64,000 nt of DNA from Thamnidium elegans. Its lineage: Eukaryota > Mucoromycota > Mucoromycetes > Mucorales > Mucoraceae. Where the stretch lies: assembly GCA_025201345.1 (NCBI GenBank), contig JAIXMG010000012.1:372001-436000 (forward strand), in the 5' to 3' direction. Positions 46,586-60,400 of this stretch are shown in pieces; the stretch's first letter is position 1, and each line of letters begins with the position of its first letter. The notes under the pieces were generated by a model. It was not told where the DNA came from. It made no database searches and worked only from the letters and a program-made list of their open reading frames with translations. The position numbers and the translations under genes are program-made.

Positions 46586-48052
46586 ATGAATGGAGAGACG
46601 ATTTACATTGTAACGCATCAAGTATTATTCTTGTTAACAGGCTTATGCACAACCTTGGGAACTCAATGGTTATTTTATCATGGAGCCGCAAGTAAAAATC
46701 TAACATCAACTTTTTTTTTTTAACCATCTTGTTTTTTTTTAACACGGTTTAATTTAGCTGGAGATAGTTATTTAGCCCAGTTGGCTCAGTATATCGGAAT
46801 GGTATTAGTCGGGTTAATTATTCCTATATTACTAAAAAATAAACAAAAAGGTTATCATAGATTAAGTCAGCAAGCGGAAGAGGATGGTATTCATATGGTT
46901 CAAGTCAATACGGATGTAGATCATACAAAAGATGGTTACGAGGAAGGCCCTGTTCCACATAAATCTGTCATCAAATTAGCTGTACTTGATGTATTTGCGA
47001 ATTTTTGCGTTACTGTTGGTTTTTCCATTGTTGGTAGTGGAGTAAGTAGTAATATAGGAAAAAAAAAAAAGGTGTTTAATTCAAAAAGTTGTTAGATGTA
47101 TCAAGTTATTTATAGTAGTGTGGTTATTTGGTGTGCTATATTAACTTTTCTATTCATGGGAAGAAAATTATCAAAGTTACAATGGGTTGCTATCTTTGGT
47201 GTCAGTGCTGGTTTAGCTATCAGTTCAATGGATAATTTTTCTACAGATCATTCCAAGACTGCTTCATTAGAAGAATCGGGTAAAATATGAAAACAAACAC
47301 ACTTTTTTTTTCTTTGTATATTAAGAATTATTTATATTAGCTAAAACTACCCTACTCATGTTTGGCACGCTGATGACATTAGGTGGTACATTCTTTTATG
47401 GTAAAAAAAAAAAAAAAAAGTTATATAATCTATTTGTAATAATAATAACATTATTATTATTATATAGCCTGTGTCTATGTATATTCAGACTCGATCATGT
47501 CACAACAAAAGCCTCCTCCGTTACCTGCTCGTATTTGTTTTTATTCAGGTTGTTACACTTCTGTTATCTCACTAATTTGGATTGCGTTCTATACTCTGCC
47601 TCGGTATGATGATTTAATTCATATTAAAGCAGGTACTTCGAATGAAGCTGTGTTAGGCATGTATTTATTAGTGATTGTTTCTAATGCAATGCATTCATGG
47701 AATTATTATGAGCTGATCGATAGAACCGGAAGTGTAAGTAATGATATATGTATATTTTCCATTGAGGCGATTACTTATGTACAGATATAATAGGTGGCTA
47801 CTGGTATTTTACAAGGATTAAGAGCAGTGTTGATTTATATTATTAGTGATTCTTGGTACTGTGAATCGGACCCAGCTCAATGTAAGTTTTTTTTTTCTTT
47901 TTTCGTTTGGTAAAATAAATCGCTGTGTGTATACTTATAACCATTTTTTAGGTTTTACTCAATTCAAAGGTATCGGTTCTCTTCTTGTGATCGGATGTGT
48001 GTTGTTATTTACGATAGGACGAGCAAAGTCCGTCGACAAAAAGTTTGGTTAA
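46586..48052 (+). CDS. SLC35/DMT-type nucleotide-sugar transporter-like protein
   Basis: Predicted 362 aa from exons 46586-46691, 46758-47041, 47096-47279, 47341-47400, 47468-47733, 47794-47881 and 47952-48052. Multi-pass membrane protein with about ten hydrophobic segments, including YIGMVLVGLIIPILL, SGMYQVIYSSVVIWCAILTF, LQWVAIFGVSAGLAISSM, and the terminal GIGSLLVIGCVLLFTIGRAK. The internal repeat and the motif of a hydrophobic helix ending FMGRKLSKLQW are typical of drug/metabolite transporters such as SLC35F. The substrate cannot be inferred. It starts with MNGETIYIVTHQVLFLLTGL, so the first helix is near the N-terminus. The 3' end is 93 bp from the next gene start. Confidence 0.85.
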
Positions 48053-48145
48053 CGGTTATTTAAAATAAAAAATAGTCCCCCCCACCTCCTTCTCTCTCTT
48101 TTTTTTTTTTTTCTTCTCTTTATCATTTTTTCTTCTCTTTATAAT

Positions 48146-49713
48146 ATGGAAGTTCACACTGAGAATACAGCTGAAATTCCTACTCAGGTTGCAACACCAG
48201 CTTTTCAGTTCAGTCCTATACAACAATGGGAGATTGCGTTTATATATGCCTTCTATTGTACCTTCAACCCTCAACAAGAGATTGCACCCAATTACTTTAG
48301 ACTGCCCGACTTTATGCCTGAAGTAAATATATATCGAACTACTTTTGTCATCTTCACTTTTATTATTAAACACACACACACACACACACAAACACATTTA
48401 TTTTAGGAGCTTGAACAAGAAATTCAAAAACAAGAATCCGATCTGATTCGAAACATAATTTGTGCAAGTTTAGGAAACTTGTTAAATCGTAAAAATCCAA
48501 TCGAGTAAGCTATTTTTTTTTTTAACGATCTCAAAAAAATATATACGATTACTTAAATCTAAATTGGAAATTTAAAATAGATCGTTCAAGATTTCTCTTT
48601 GTCAAACGGTCAATGACAAGATGAAAGCTTTTGAAATAGATCTTGAGACAAATCCTTTATCGAAATCCGAGTTTAATTCGCTTGATACAGATGTCAAAGT
48701 AAAAAAAAAAAAAAAAAACGCGTTTATTTATTATTGGTGTAACTGAAATTGTCTTTTTTTTTTTAAAAAAAAATAGTTGTATTTATTACGTTCGTTAATT
48801 GAATGGCAATTACAAGATAGTTTGGCAGTAAGATCCATTATAGAGTATCATAATAGTAATACAAGTAGAGATCAAATTAATCCCATAAGAGTGATACCAA
48901 TTGGTATTGATTCCAAAAAGCGTAATTATTGGCAGTTTGGAGGTAATATACGATAAAGGAAAAAGTATATACGAAAAAAAAAAATAGCTGACCCTTTTTT
49001 TTTTATTTTTAGATTCATGTTGGATTTGGAGAGAAAAACCTCATTTAAAACTAAATTGTGAATGGGAAACAGTATGTAGAAACCGTTCAGATTTAGAAGC
49101 ATTAGTTCAAGGGCTTTCTAGTTCTACCAACAGAGCCGAAAAGGCTTTAAGTAAAGTGATAACTGAAGAAATATACGAGATTGCAGAAAAGGAAGAGCGA
49201 AAAAAGTTACGCAAAGAAAGAGCTGAACTTCGTAAGCTTATCCCAGTAGAAGTTTCAATCACACCAACTACGTTAAGATCTAGAGGTAATAGAAGCGAAA
49301 GAGTGAGATATAACTATGATGAAGCATACGAGGAAGAAGATGAAGATGTTTTTGATTCTGAAGGTGCAGAAGATGATGATGATTTCGAAGAAGAAGATCA
49401 ACCAGAAGTTAGGAGATCTTCAAGGAAATCGGCAGCTTCACCTCCTATTGAAAAACCAACAAGATGGAGTAATAGATTAAATAGATCTTCTACTTTAAAT
49501 GAACTGGAAGACATGACTATTGATAGTCAAAAGATAGATACGGATGTAGAGGAAATGGATACAACTAGAAGTGCTACAACTGATATGGATATAGCTTCGT
49601 ACGATAGCGCCATGGAAACGAGTGATTCTCAGTCATTATCCGTCATGGATATTAGTAGGCCTGATAGTATAATTGCTATGGATACTAGTAGATCCCAAAG
49701 TGTCATGGAATAA
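48146..49713 (+). CDS. DDT/WHIM-domain chromatin protein
   Basis: Predicted 419 aa from exons 48146-48322, 48407-48504, 48581-48698, 48777-48942 and 49013-49713. A DDT-like helical domain opens the protein (QQWEIAFIYAFYCTFNPQ, FMPEELEQEIQ, ICASLGNLLNRKNP). The WHIM region follows: LYLLRSLIEWQL and the signature IGIDSKKRNYWQFGDSCWIWRE. A basic coiled coil (KEERKKLRKERAELRKL) and an acidic, SRKS-containing tail complete it. DDT/WHIM proteins are partners of ISWI remodelers (Cecr2/Rsf1/Itc1 type). No PHD or bromodomain is present, so it is a short version. The tail has several repeats of MDISR/MDTSR. A (CA)n repeat lies at the end of its first intron. Confidence 0.82.
48371..48390. repeat. (CA)10 repeat in an intron
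   Basis: CA repeat in intron 1 of the DDT/WHIM gene, ending 16 bp before the acceptor. Confidence 0.9.
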
Positions 49714-49850
49714 TTTATAATATATTTTTTTTAAAAAAAGCTTTAGTGTACATAAAAATAATAAAATTAAAGCGTAAAAACTCCGCTTTTTTTTACCCAA
49801 GTTTTCTTGCTTTTCTCTTTTTACTTTTTTTCTCCTTTATTAAAATAAAT

Positions 49851-50449
49851 ATGAAGAATTGGCAAGGCAAAAGTCTAGCAACATTTTTTGCTATTCTAAG
49901 TTTCCTATCACTTTTTACAACAGCAGATGAACATGACCACATGGTAAAAATAAATAAAATAAATAGAATGTCTTTTTTTTTGTACTGTAAGAAGCGGGAA
50001 ATGCTTACACGTATTAATCTAGTACGAAAAAGGAGATGAAGTAGTCATTTGGATGAACACAGTTGGTCCTTTAAATAACAGACAAGAAACATATCCATAT
50101 TTTCAATTGCCGTTTTGCCAAGGCCCTCAATCAGTTCAACATCATCACGAGACTTTAGGCGAAGCTCTTCAGGGCATGGACCTTGTGAATTCCGGTATTC
50201 CCATTCTTTTCTTAGGTAAGTATTAAAAAAAAAAAAAAAAATGAGCTCAGCTCAGTAGTACATGGTCTGATAGTTTCAAATTTTGTGTATAGAAACCAAG
50301 GCTAATGAACCTTATTGTGAAAAGGAACTTGATGAAAAGGACGTGGATGTACTTCGATATGCTGTTGATAATCAGTATTGGTATACTATGTTTATTGGTA
50401 AATAGATTTGCTTGCCGAAAACGCTATAAAAACGACTTGACGTTGACTG

Positions 50450-50481
<32 letters not shown>

Positions 50482-51847
50482 AGATGATTTACCTGTTAGC
50501 GGTATTGTGGGTGTAAGCGCTGAAGAAACTAAAGACGGTACGGAAATAGATCCTCATTTTAAACACCTTTCAGTTTATACACACAAGAGCTTTACTATTG
50601 AGTATAACGGACATCAGGTAAAATAATAGATAAGGGGACGTAAGAAGTATGGGCATTAATAAGTTTCGGGAGTAGATTATCTCTGTAAGCTTACAACATG
50701 CGAACCCAGTAGAGTTAAAATACGGTCAAAAATCATTACCATTAACCTTTACATACTCAATTGATTGGAACCCAACCGATATCGAATTCGAAAACAGATT
50801 TGACAGTTTATTAGAAGAAGATTTCTTTCAACATAAAGTAAAAATTGGACAACTACTTTTTTTTTTAAAAAAAAAATAAATAAATAGGATAAAGACTAAA
50901 AAGAAAAAGTAGGTTCATTGGCTTTCTATTTTTAGTTCATTCATGATGGTTCTTTTCCTGACTGGTCTTGTGTCGGTTATTCTTTTAAGAACTGTCAAGC
51001 GCGATTTCACAAGATATGATCGTGAAGAAGGCCTTACTGACTTTGTAAGTTTTATTATTATTATTACTAGTGTATACTTACATATATATAAAAATAGGAT
51101 CGTGATTTAGGTGACGAATATGGTTGGAAACAAGTTCATGGTGATGTATTCCGTCAACCCCCACGTTTAATGCTTATGTCTGCATTAATGGGTACTGGAT
51201 CACAACTCGTCATTTTATCAGCTGTCGTCATTTTATACACCATTTTAGGCGATCTTTATGCAGAACGTGCCACAATCCTTACTACCACCATTTTCTTATA
51301 TGCACTTACTTCTTTTGTTGCAGGCTATACGAGTTCAAGATATTATACTCGGTACGGTGGTAAAGATTGGGTTAAAACGGTAGTTATGACTGCAAGTCTA
51401 TGGCCTGGTGCTGTTTCATTGATTGGTGGGTTTATCAATTTATTAGCCATTTATTATTCTAGTTCTCGCGCTATTTCATTCTATGCTTTATTATCTGTGG
51501 TGGCTTTATGGGTATTCTTGTGTTTCCCGTTAACTTTGTTGGGTACCGTGGTAGGTCGCAATTGGGGAAGTCAACCGGATTTCCCTTGTCGTGTCAACCC
51601 TATTCCTCGTCCTATTCCTGAAAAAGTTTGGTATGCTGAACCGATGATGATTGTTGCGTTAGGTGGTATATTACCGTTCGGCTCCATCTTTATTGAAATT
51701 TACTTTATCTTTACTTCGTTCTGGACTTACAAGATTTATTATGTTTACGGGTTTATGTTGTTGGTGTTTATTATTTTGTTGATTGTTAGTGCTTGTGTGT
51801 CGATTGTCAGTACTTATTTCTTGCTTAACTCTGAAGATCACCGCTGG

Positions 51848-51878
<31 letters not shown>

Positions 51879-52223
51879 AAACTTATTGAAGAAGTAGAAA
51901 ATGTTACTAACATCTTTTTCATAATTATAGGCATTGGATTAGCTTTATGACATGCGCTTCTGCTGCAGGTTATATTTATTTGTATTCTGTTTACTATTTC
52001 ATGGTCAAAACAAAGTAAGTAAAGCTTATTTGGTTTTTATTGTTTTTTTGTTTACTGATTTTTTTTTTAAAAAAAAAGGATGACTGGTATGTTCCAAACA
52101 AGTTTCTACTTTGGTTATACAGCCATTTTAGCGTTAGGTATGTTCTGTATGTTGGGCTTTATTGGTCATACAGCCGCAAGCCAATTTGTGAGAAAGATTT
52201 ACCAAAATGTCAAGATTGATTAA
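49851..52223 (+). CDS. Transmembrane 9 superfamily member (TM9SF3/EMP70 family)
   Basis: Predicted 598 aa from nine exons: 49851-49943, 50023-50215, 50293-50397, 50484-50617, 50676-50837, 50913-51044, 51098-51846, 51931-52014 and 52079-52223. Signal peptide ([19 protein letters not shown]), a ~220-residue lumenal domain ([28 protein letters not shown]) and nine membrane segments starting [20 protein letters not shown]. Family landmarks: [35 protein letters not shown] and the C-terminal KID, a KxD COPI/Golgi retention signal. The closest subfamily by sequence is TM9SF3. Intron 8 has its acceptor directly at the end of a T(9)A(9) palindrome. The gene converges with neurofibromin (159 bp). Confidence 0.94.
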
Positions 52224-52382
52224 AACCAATTTCCCCTCCCCTCCGTACTTACCAAATATTATTACCACTATATATAATTTTTTTTATCAAGCTCAAATTA
52301 AAATGTTATATTATAAAAAAGAAAGATTTATTAAGCAATAAGTTAAAGAGCGAAAAATAATAGTAAATAATAGATATATTTT

Positions 52383-54388
52383 TTAAGAAATAATTCTTTC
52401 CATTAATTCACTAGCCAGTTGAGCGTTTTGAAAACAGTTGGAAGAAGAGGCTCCAAATGTAGGATCACCAAGAGCAGAGAACCCGAGCCTATCTAATAAT
52501 ATCTTTTGAGAGTTTCGATTTTTAACTTCTGAAAAAACAGGGTCAGAGCAGGCTGTTAACAAGATAGATTTGACTGATTCAATAATAGGTTGTGTCTGGC
52601 TACTAATGACAATTTGGTTCATCTTGGGTAGCAACGAGTCATAACTATTTTTTTTTTAAAAAAATAAATAAGTAAATACTATAGGATTAAATAACGTATT
52701 TCATACTTACACTAAAGAGAATACTTCGGGTATAGCTATGGCCGCTTCCGATAAAAGACCATAAATAAGCAACCTCTCCGATTCATTATCTGCCGCATTA
52801 AGCATGGTTGCAAGCAAAGAAATGATAAGTAATGCTGTAGTACTATCTGGGATATCAAGTTTATCAAATATTCCCGCATACACTTTCCCGTTACTATTAT
52901 CAATATCCGTATCTGTCAAACCAGCCAACTTTAACAACTCCTTGATAGTTTCCGTCTTGGCAGCCAAAGGTAATAAAGCCGTAACATAACCTAACGTCGA
53001 TGTCTCAATAATATTAGCATCTTCCAAAATACCATCTTTAATATACTGTTTCCGTTCAATTTTTAAAAACGTGCAAAGACCACTATACATAGCATCCTTG
53101 ACATCGTTGTACCGAAGTCCCTTGATAAAGATACCAGCAATAGCAAACGAAAAATTAGTTTCAAAGTTAACACCACATAGTTTATCAAGTTGGCCAGCTA
53201 TATCTGCTACAGGTTCTCTGGCGGCCAACAATACATTGACCATCGTGTCACCAGAGAAAAACTCTTTTGAATCTAGCGCTCGAACAACAGCTTGTAATAG
53301 TTCAACCGCCATATCAAATGTAGGCCCCGTATTGATTTCAACAAGTGCTACGGCTACCCAAAATAATTGTAACAGGTAGCGAGAATCACTGGGAAGACTT
53401 TCTACTACGTTTTTAAGACACATCATAATACTGGTGACAAGACTGGGATCACTGTCGTTAAATATAGCTAGCGCGCCTCTAAGCGCAACCAGAATTTGGT
53501 ATAACAGGTCGTCGTCGATTTCGTCTTTACCGAGGTATCCAAGTACTACAAATGCTCGAGGTTGAACTGCAGGGTTAAATTGGAATGCAGTGCTTGCTAC
53601 TAGACTCATCCATCGAGCTCGCCAGAAATTTGCTATATCTAGAATAAAAAAAAATAATCAGTTAGTTATATAGATATAAAAGAAGGGGAATTGATCTTAG
53701 TGCTTTACCTATTGTCGGTGCAGCGTAATTAATAGCTTCCGATAATTTACCAATGATACTTTCCAAAGACCGCAAAGAAATCGGTTCAGTAGAATCATTT
53801 AATGTTTCTGGGGTGATCATAAACGCATTTGCATTAGACCTATTAAGTCCAAACAATAACCGACTCTTTGATTCAGACAACTCAGTTAATAGCAACTGTA
53901 ATTTCTGAATATTAGCAGTTGTTAGCGGCATCGATGTACAAAGCGACTGAATCATGTTTACAACTACCCCATGTACCGAGGCACGAACAATAGTAGATCC
54001 AACACCAGCTACAAGAGACACGATATGAAATACCTCTGGCACAATTCTTTTCACGGGTCCTTGGTTATTAAATGATAACATCAAGATAAATCGAATCAGG
54101 ATAGCAATTTCAGGCCAAGATGGGTGATCCGTCAAAGACCGACTGGGTTTAAACGATGTTCGATGAATAACCTTTCGTAAATACGAAACAAGTTTGGATC
54201 GAACAGTGACATTTGAAAGTGTTACGAGTGTATCTGCCATTATTTCGGCTTGCGGTGATCCAATACCATGTTCGTTCGCAAATTGAATAAATGTATCGAT
54301 TACTAAACTAAGAATCTCATCAATTCTTGCAATTGTTTTCCAAATTTTGGCTTGGATTAGTTTAGACATCTATTTTAAAAAGTAATTT

Positions 54389-54423
<35 letters not shown>

Positions 54424-57400
54424 TTTTATAAAGTACCTCTCCAGTTAATGTAAGATCTATTAATAGCCTCAACAAGTCTTTAATTCTTCCTTGATCGTTT
54501 AATGACCTGTCACAATACAGAGCAAGGTTGGGTAACCAAGGTATCATATACAACAAGCAGAGATATCGTAAACCTTGTTCTGATTTGCTATACCCCATGA
54601 TACATTCGTTCAAAAATTCAATTGTAAGAGATGGTTCTGAAGTTGCTATTTTTTCACTAATGCTAACAATAAATTCTGTACTATTGGCAGGAAGACATAA
54701 ATCTATTACAATAGTTAATAACAATAAAAAAAAATCGTTTTTTTTTTTAAAAAAAAAATACCTTTAGCATCCAAAAGTTGTTTACCAACATCAAAATTAA
54801 ATACTCTACTAAGAGCATAAAGTAAATTATACGACGAAAGACGTAAGTTGGGATCATCGCTACCTAAATTAAGCAGCGCCATATTTAATAATCTTCCAGG
54901 TACATCGCTAGGACGAATTGTTCTTTCTGAAATACTAGTAGGTCGAGACATATCGTAATGACGTTTACTATGACGAATAGTCTACGCAAAAGAAAAAATG
55001 TTCATTAACTATAAGAATCAATGTGATAAAGGGGAGAAAAACTTACATTAACAATAGCATCTCGTTTTGGAGAATTAAAAGTGACAATCGCATTATCTCG
55101 AGTGTTTTTAAAACTAAATTCATATACTTGATCTGATACACGTTCGTATTGAACGAAAGAGACGTCTTCGATTTCAGAGATATGATAGATATCGTTTGTA
55201 ATTGCACTAATACCGTAAAGTATCTCTTGCTTCCGTACTGTCATAACTTGAATATACTCTGCACTTACTTTTACAGTGACTGGAAGTTGGGTTGTAAACT
55301 TCAGGACTCTATTCACTGGGAAAAATACAGCACTAGGTTCAGTTTCTAAGCCAACTATTTATATATATATAAAAAAAGTTAGAGGTTCAATCTTTTGATA
55401 ATTCTAAAAACAATCCTTACTTGTAGATTTTGGAAGTCGAACTTCAGAGGGAGGAATATGATCATGAAGTTCAGCTAAAGTAACAGCAAACGTCATGCGT
55501 TTTGCAAACTTGTGAGAAATAGGTCTTGTTAATTTCTTGAAAAAAGTTCTAATATATGAATTAGGATTGTAAATATGACATGCTGCAATATTATCTGATT
55601 TATCTTCAGTCATCAGTTGCATCAACTGATGAACCCATTGAGCTGGAGCTTCGTTATTACGACAAAACTGTGTAAGATCAATCAAGAGTTCATAAAGACG
55701 GTTTCCCGTACGTTCCAAAGTCTAAATACATTTTAGTCAGTAATGTTTTTTTAAGAAGAAAAATATCAATTCATTTACCTGGAGAATATGATAAACAAGC
55801 AATTCAAAATCAATATTATCTGCATTAATATGTCTCATAATAAGATAAAATACAGGTCGACCAGCTTTTGAAACACCACCTTCATAAAAAATATTTTTGG
55901 AAACAATGGATTCGACACTTCGATGGCTATTGCGGCGCATAAAATCTGCATATAATTGGTTAGATGCAGCATAGACGTAACTTTTGGAAGGCATAGGGTC
56001 CTTTGGTAATACTTCAGGGGGTCTTCCTAATTGAGCCAAAAGATTTGCGAATTTATCAAAATTACGTTTCCAGCGAGTTAGAGCCATCGTTTCATTAAAG
56101 CGATGTACATTACGTGTAGCGACATCACGAGAAATACGTTCCATGTTTTCAGACAGTACACGATGCAAAGTAGCATAAAACTTATCGTTCATCTGGTACA
56201 CCTCTACTGGCTCTTCAGTTGCAGGCTTATCAGGAAGCTTTGCAATTTCACGTAAAAAGCTAGCTACTTTATAAATATTACTTGTCAAGAAATCATTCAA
56301 GACAATCATATACGTTTCTTTAGCGCCAAATAAAACATTATTAGCCAAGTTTTGAATGACCTTAGTAGCAATAAGAAATCCACGACGCATATCACGAGAA
56401 ATAGAAGCAGTATTTTTAACTAAACCTTCTGTTTCTGGAGACACAATAGCAGGACAAAAGAATCTTAAAAAGATAAAGGAACCTACAGCAGTATACTTTG
56501 CTTCTGGGAATTGTTCGCGTACAGCAGTAAGGATAAAGTTACAGATTTGACGGAAAGATCTAGGTGCTTGATATACTGAACCACAAATAGCGTCCAAAAA
56601 CATTTCGGTCGCTTCAATCACATTGCGTCTGTTTTTATTGACATCTTCGTCCGGTCCAATCTTGGAAGGGTCTAGTTCGAAGCATTTATCTTCACGAGGA
56701 CGTTCCGAAAGTTTTTGGAATACTGGTAATAATACTGCTCGAACGTACTCGGCGCCATTGTTTTTAGCGTAAACAGAAAGTAAACGGGTCGCCATACTAG
56801 TTTTTCGGAACAAATCGGTCTCATTTTCTATTTTTTTTAATAAAAAAAAAAGTTAGAACGTACACTATAAATATATTTAATTATATTCTATAAATTACCT
56901 GTATCATTTACTTCTTTTTCAATTACAGATTTTAACAACACCATTGTTTTATTCCTGGATGCAAAACAGGATAATAATACATTAGCTGCGTCATCACTAT
57001 CTACAGAAGGTGATACTTCGCAAAGAGCAAGTGTGAGATTTAAATCAAACTGTACAAGCATCTGTTAGAGGAGAGGAATTCGATATTAATGATATGTACG
57101 ACAACCGGTTTGATTTAAACCTACGTCTATTAATTTTTCATATCTATCTGTCATTACAGTTTCTGCCAAGGTCTCGAATTCTGTTCCTTGATTCAAAATG
57201 TTCGTCAGGACTTCCATAAATGCAGATCTAGTACGAGTATCTTCATGATAGCCCATTGAGAAAGAATACTTGAGACCTGCGTCTACATTAGCACTTAGAA
57301 GGTTGGATAAGGCTAAAATAGTATAATTTTTGAGAGGAGTCAACTCTGATCCCTATTAAACTTTGTCAGTTTTTTGTTCTTTGAAAAAAAAGTATTACCG

Positions 57401-60400
57401 GACTCACGTTTCTGAACTGAGAGTCATAGCTTCTTGTTTGTGGAATCAACTCAATCTAAAAGAAAGAAAAAAAAAATATTAGTCACTTGAAAGCTTTTAC
57501 TTTATTTTATACATACCTCTAATACGCGACACCTGTTCAATAATTTGAAAAAAAAAGTAAAATATTTATAGAATATTCTACTTTTTATTAAAAGCGCATC
57601 AGATTCATGAACTGGTTCGGATGGTTGAAGAGGTAACTGATGTAGTAAAGCCACAATAGTTTTAAGACAAGCTAAATCCAAATCGCATTGCAGTTTCTCT
57701 AACTGAGCAGCTTCATAACCAGATGATTGGCTTACATTATCAGGTATCTAAAATAAAATTAGTTTTTTCTTCTTCAAAAAAAGCACACAAAACAACGTAC
57801 TAAAGTGAAATCACTAGTCCACTCCACGAAAATCTCCAATAATTTATTTCTCAATTTAAATTCTTGTCTTAAAGTAATACGTTCTTTTTTGTTCATCAGT
57901 ACTTCTACTAGTTGACACATTTTAATCTTGACCTTGAGCGACGTTGCATTGGTACCGAGTTTATTCAAGTAGACAGCATACTGATTAATAAGTGTACCAA
58001 AATCTACTGTAAATAAGTTTTCAGACTTATCGACAAGTCTATCCAGCACTTGTTTTAACACGGATATCGCTTGCTCTACAAACAAAGTATAACGAGGTCC
58101 ACATATAGGATCTGTATTATCGGGGCCAAAACACTTACTCAATATATTTTCGAGATGTCGAAACAAGATATGATATAAAGCCGGTGACAAATCGCTACCC
58201 AAAATTTCTCTTGCCAATTCTCTCACGATCATATTATCACACGCAAGTAAATCCACCATATCCATAACATATTTATCCACCATGGCTGCAGATTCAACTG
58301 GCGCCGATATATATTTATTGCTGCTACTTTCGCTGAGACGATTTTTATTAACCGATAATGAATCTGTCATCAAACAAACACCACCCAAAGCCGCCAGAAA
58401 TCCAGCATAATTTTGCCATTCCATACATCGCTCGTTGTCAAAGTCTATGCGAGTTGTCGATAACGCGGATGGGATTGTTTGTCGTGAAGAATTATTTCGA
58501 AGTTTATCATGCCACGTATTTCCTCCACCTTTTCTACTTAGGTCTATTGATGAATCGTCTCTCCCTTCGTCAGGTGAACGTGCAATAGAAGGCACCATCG
58601 ATTTCCATCGCTTCCATGCCTCTTCCCAAGCTGCAAGCATACCTGGCGAGCTATGGTTAACCATCCTCAAAAGACGACGTATACGTCTTTGTTGAGATTT
58701 CCTGCCAGTAACAACAATACCAGTTTGATTTGCTAGTTCAGTATAACAAGCAATATTTTCTACAATCGTAATTGAACACGGCTGTAGATCATCTAATCGT
58801 TCAGTCAAGTGAACTTCAGTACAAAGCAATCGAAAGCATTCGATTGCAAGTGAACAAATATCTGTATCCGCTGAACACAAAAGTACCAAAAGAGCTACCT
58901 CGAGTCCGATTGAAGCCTGCAATCTCTCTCTGGTATCAATACCGTGCGTTGCAACATCTCTATGCTGTTCTAAAAACATGTTTCGCGAGGTAAGCAATCG
59001 TTTTAATAGATCCAACAGTTTTCTAAGCTCGTTATCTTTTTCTCTACTATCTAGTAATTGTTTGGCTAAAGTAAATAACACCTGTGAAGATATCTTCCAA
59101 AATGATTCCATAAATCTATCGGGTATTCCCCAAAGCATAATATGGTCGGGTGCATGGAGTTTGTACAGACATTCTGCGGCTGCGTCACGGACACAGGAGC
59201 TAGAGTCTCTCAAGCAATTGGTAATTGCTATCATGACTGCAGAATTTTGTTCAAATCTGTCTTCTTCTTCTCCCTATAATGTATATTATTAAAGTATAAG
59301 CAACTATGTTAACGGACTTTCATATATATTGGTACTTACCAAAACAGTCAGTTTGGGATCAGCTTGGTATAATCTCAAAACGTCCAAGATCAACTCGAAT
59401 CGTTCATTAGCAGCCGATTTTTTATTACTAGTTCGTTTATCTAGACCATTTATCGCCAATTTTCGTGTAGAAACAACTGATTGCACACTTGGGAAATCTA
59501 CCTTTTCTCTTAAATCGCGATTATAGAATTCCAAAAACAGTCTTCGAATTCTAGTACAAAGAGGTGCGTATAATTCAGAAATAGGTTGAATCCAAGGTAA
59601 TCGATTATCTTCCAATGCAATTGCTAACGCTGCTTTGACTACGCTCATTTTAAAAATGGTGGGTGCTCCACGATCGAAACAGGCAGGAATTAATGATGTT
59701 ACGGTCTTTTCGGTATCAAGTCGAAACATGGCCACAATACAATCTGCCATCAAACAGCGGTGATCAATGTACACGCCTAAACTATTGGAAAGTGCGTCTA
59801 TATCGGAAGTATGATGTGTATCAAATAATTTTTCTATCAATTCGTTTTCTACATCAGGTACTACTTGGCGAATAGATAACATATCGTCCTTATGAACATA
59901 AGTTGCTGCTCTGCAAAGATCAACATAACAAATAGCAGCTAGCTCACCCATACGATCACCTTTCATTGCTTTTCTTAAAGAACTGAAAAACGCAGTCTAT
60001 TAAAAGTGTCAATACTTTTTTCATTTCTCTTTTTATATATTTAAAATACCTTTCTATTTTGAACACGGCTACTAACTAAGGAAGTAGACAGCATAATATC
60101 GGGACAAATAACTAGCAACATTGTTTGTAACGGCCAAAAAATCGCCTTTCTTTTTGTTGTATCAGCGAGCGAATTAAATATATCAAATAAGATTTCGGGA
60201 GAACCGTCGATTCGGGTCTGTCTTTGACAAAGTGTAGCAAATTCAGCCGTATAATTTTCAATCCAGTTCCAAATAGCTCTTCTCAACATGACAGCGATAA
60301 TTAACTGAGCTGATTTTTTTAAGTGTAAAGTAGAGCTGCATAATTCTATAGTAGCACTTTCCTTTTTAGTAAAGCAAGAACAACGAAAGAAACAAAAAAA

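Noticed and set aside
57517..57600. Possible intron within the neurofibromin exon at 57517-57747
   Set aside because: A GTAGAA...CAG pair exists but splicing it breaks the frame; reading through gives a continuous protein (LIKSRIFYKYF...LLNRCRVLE).
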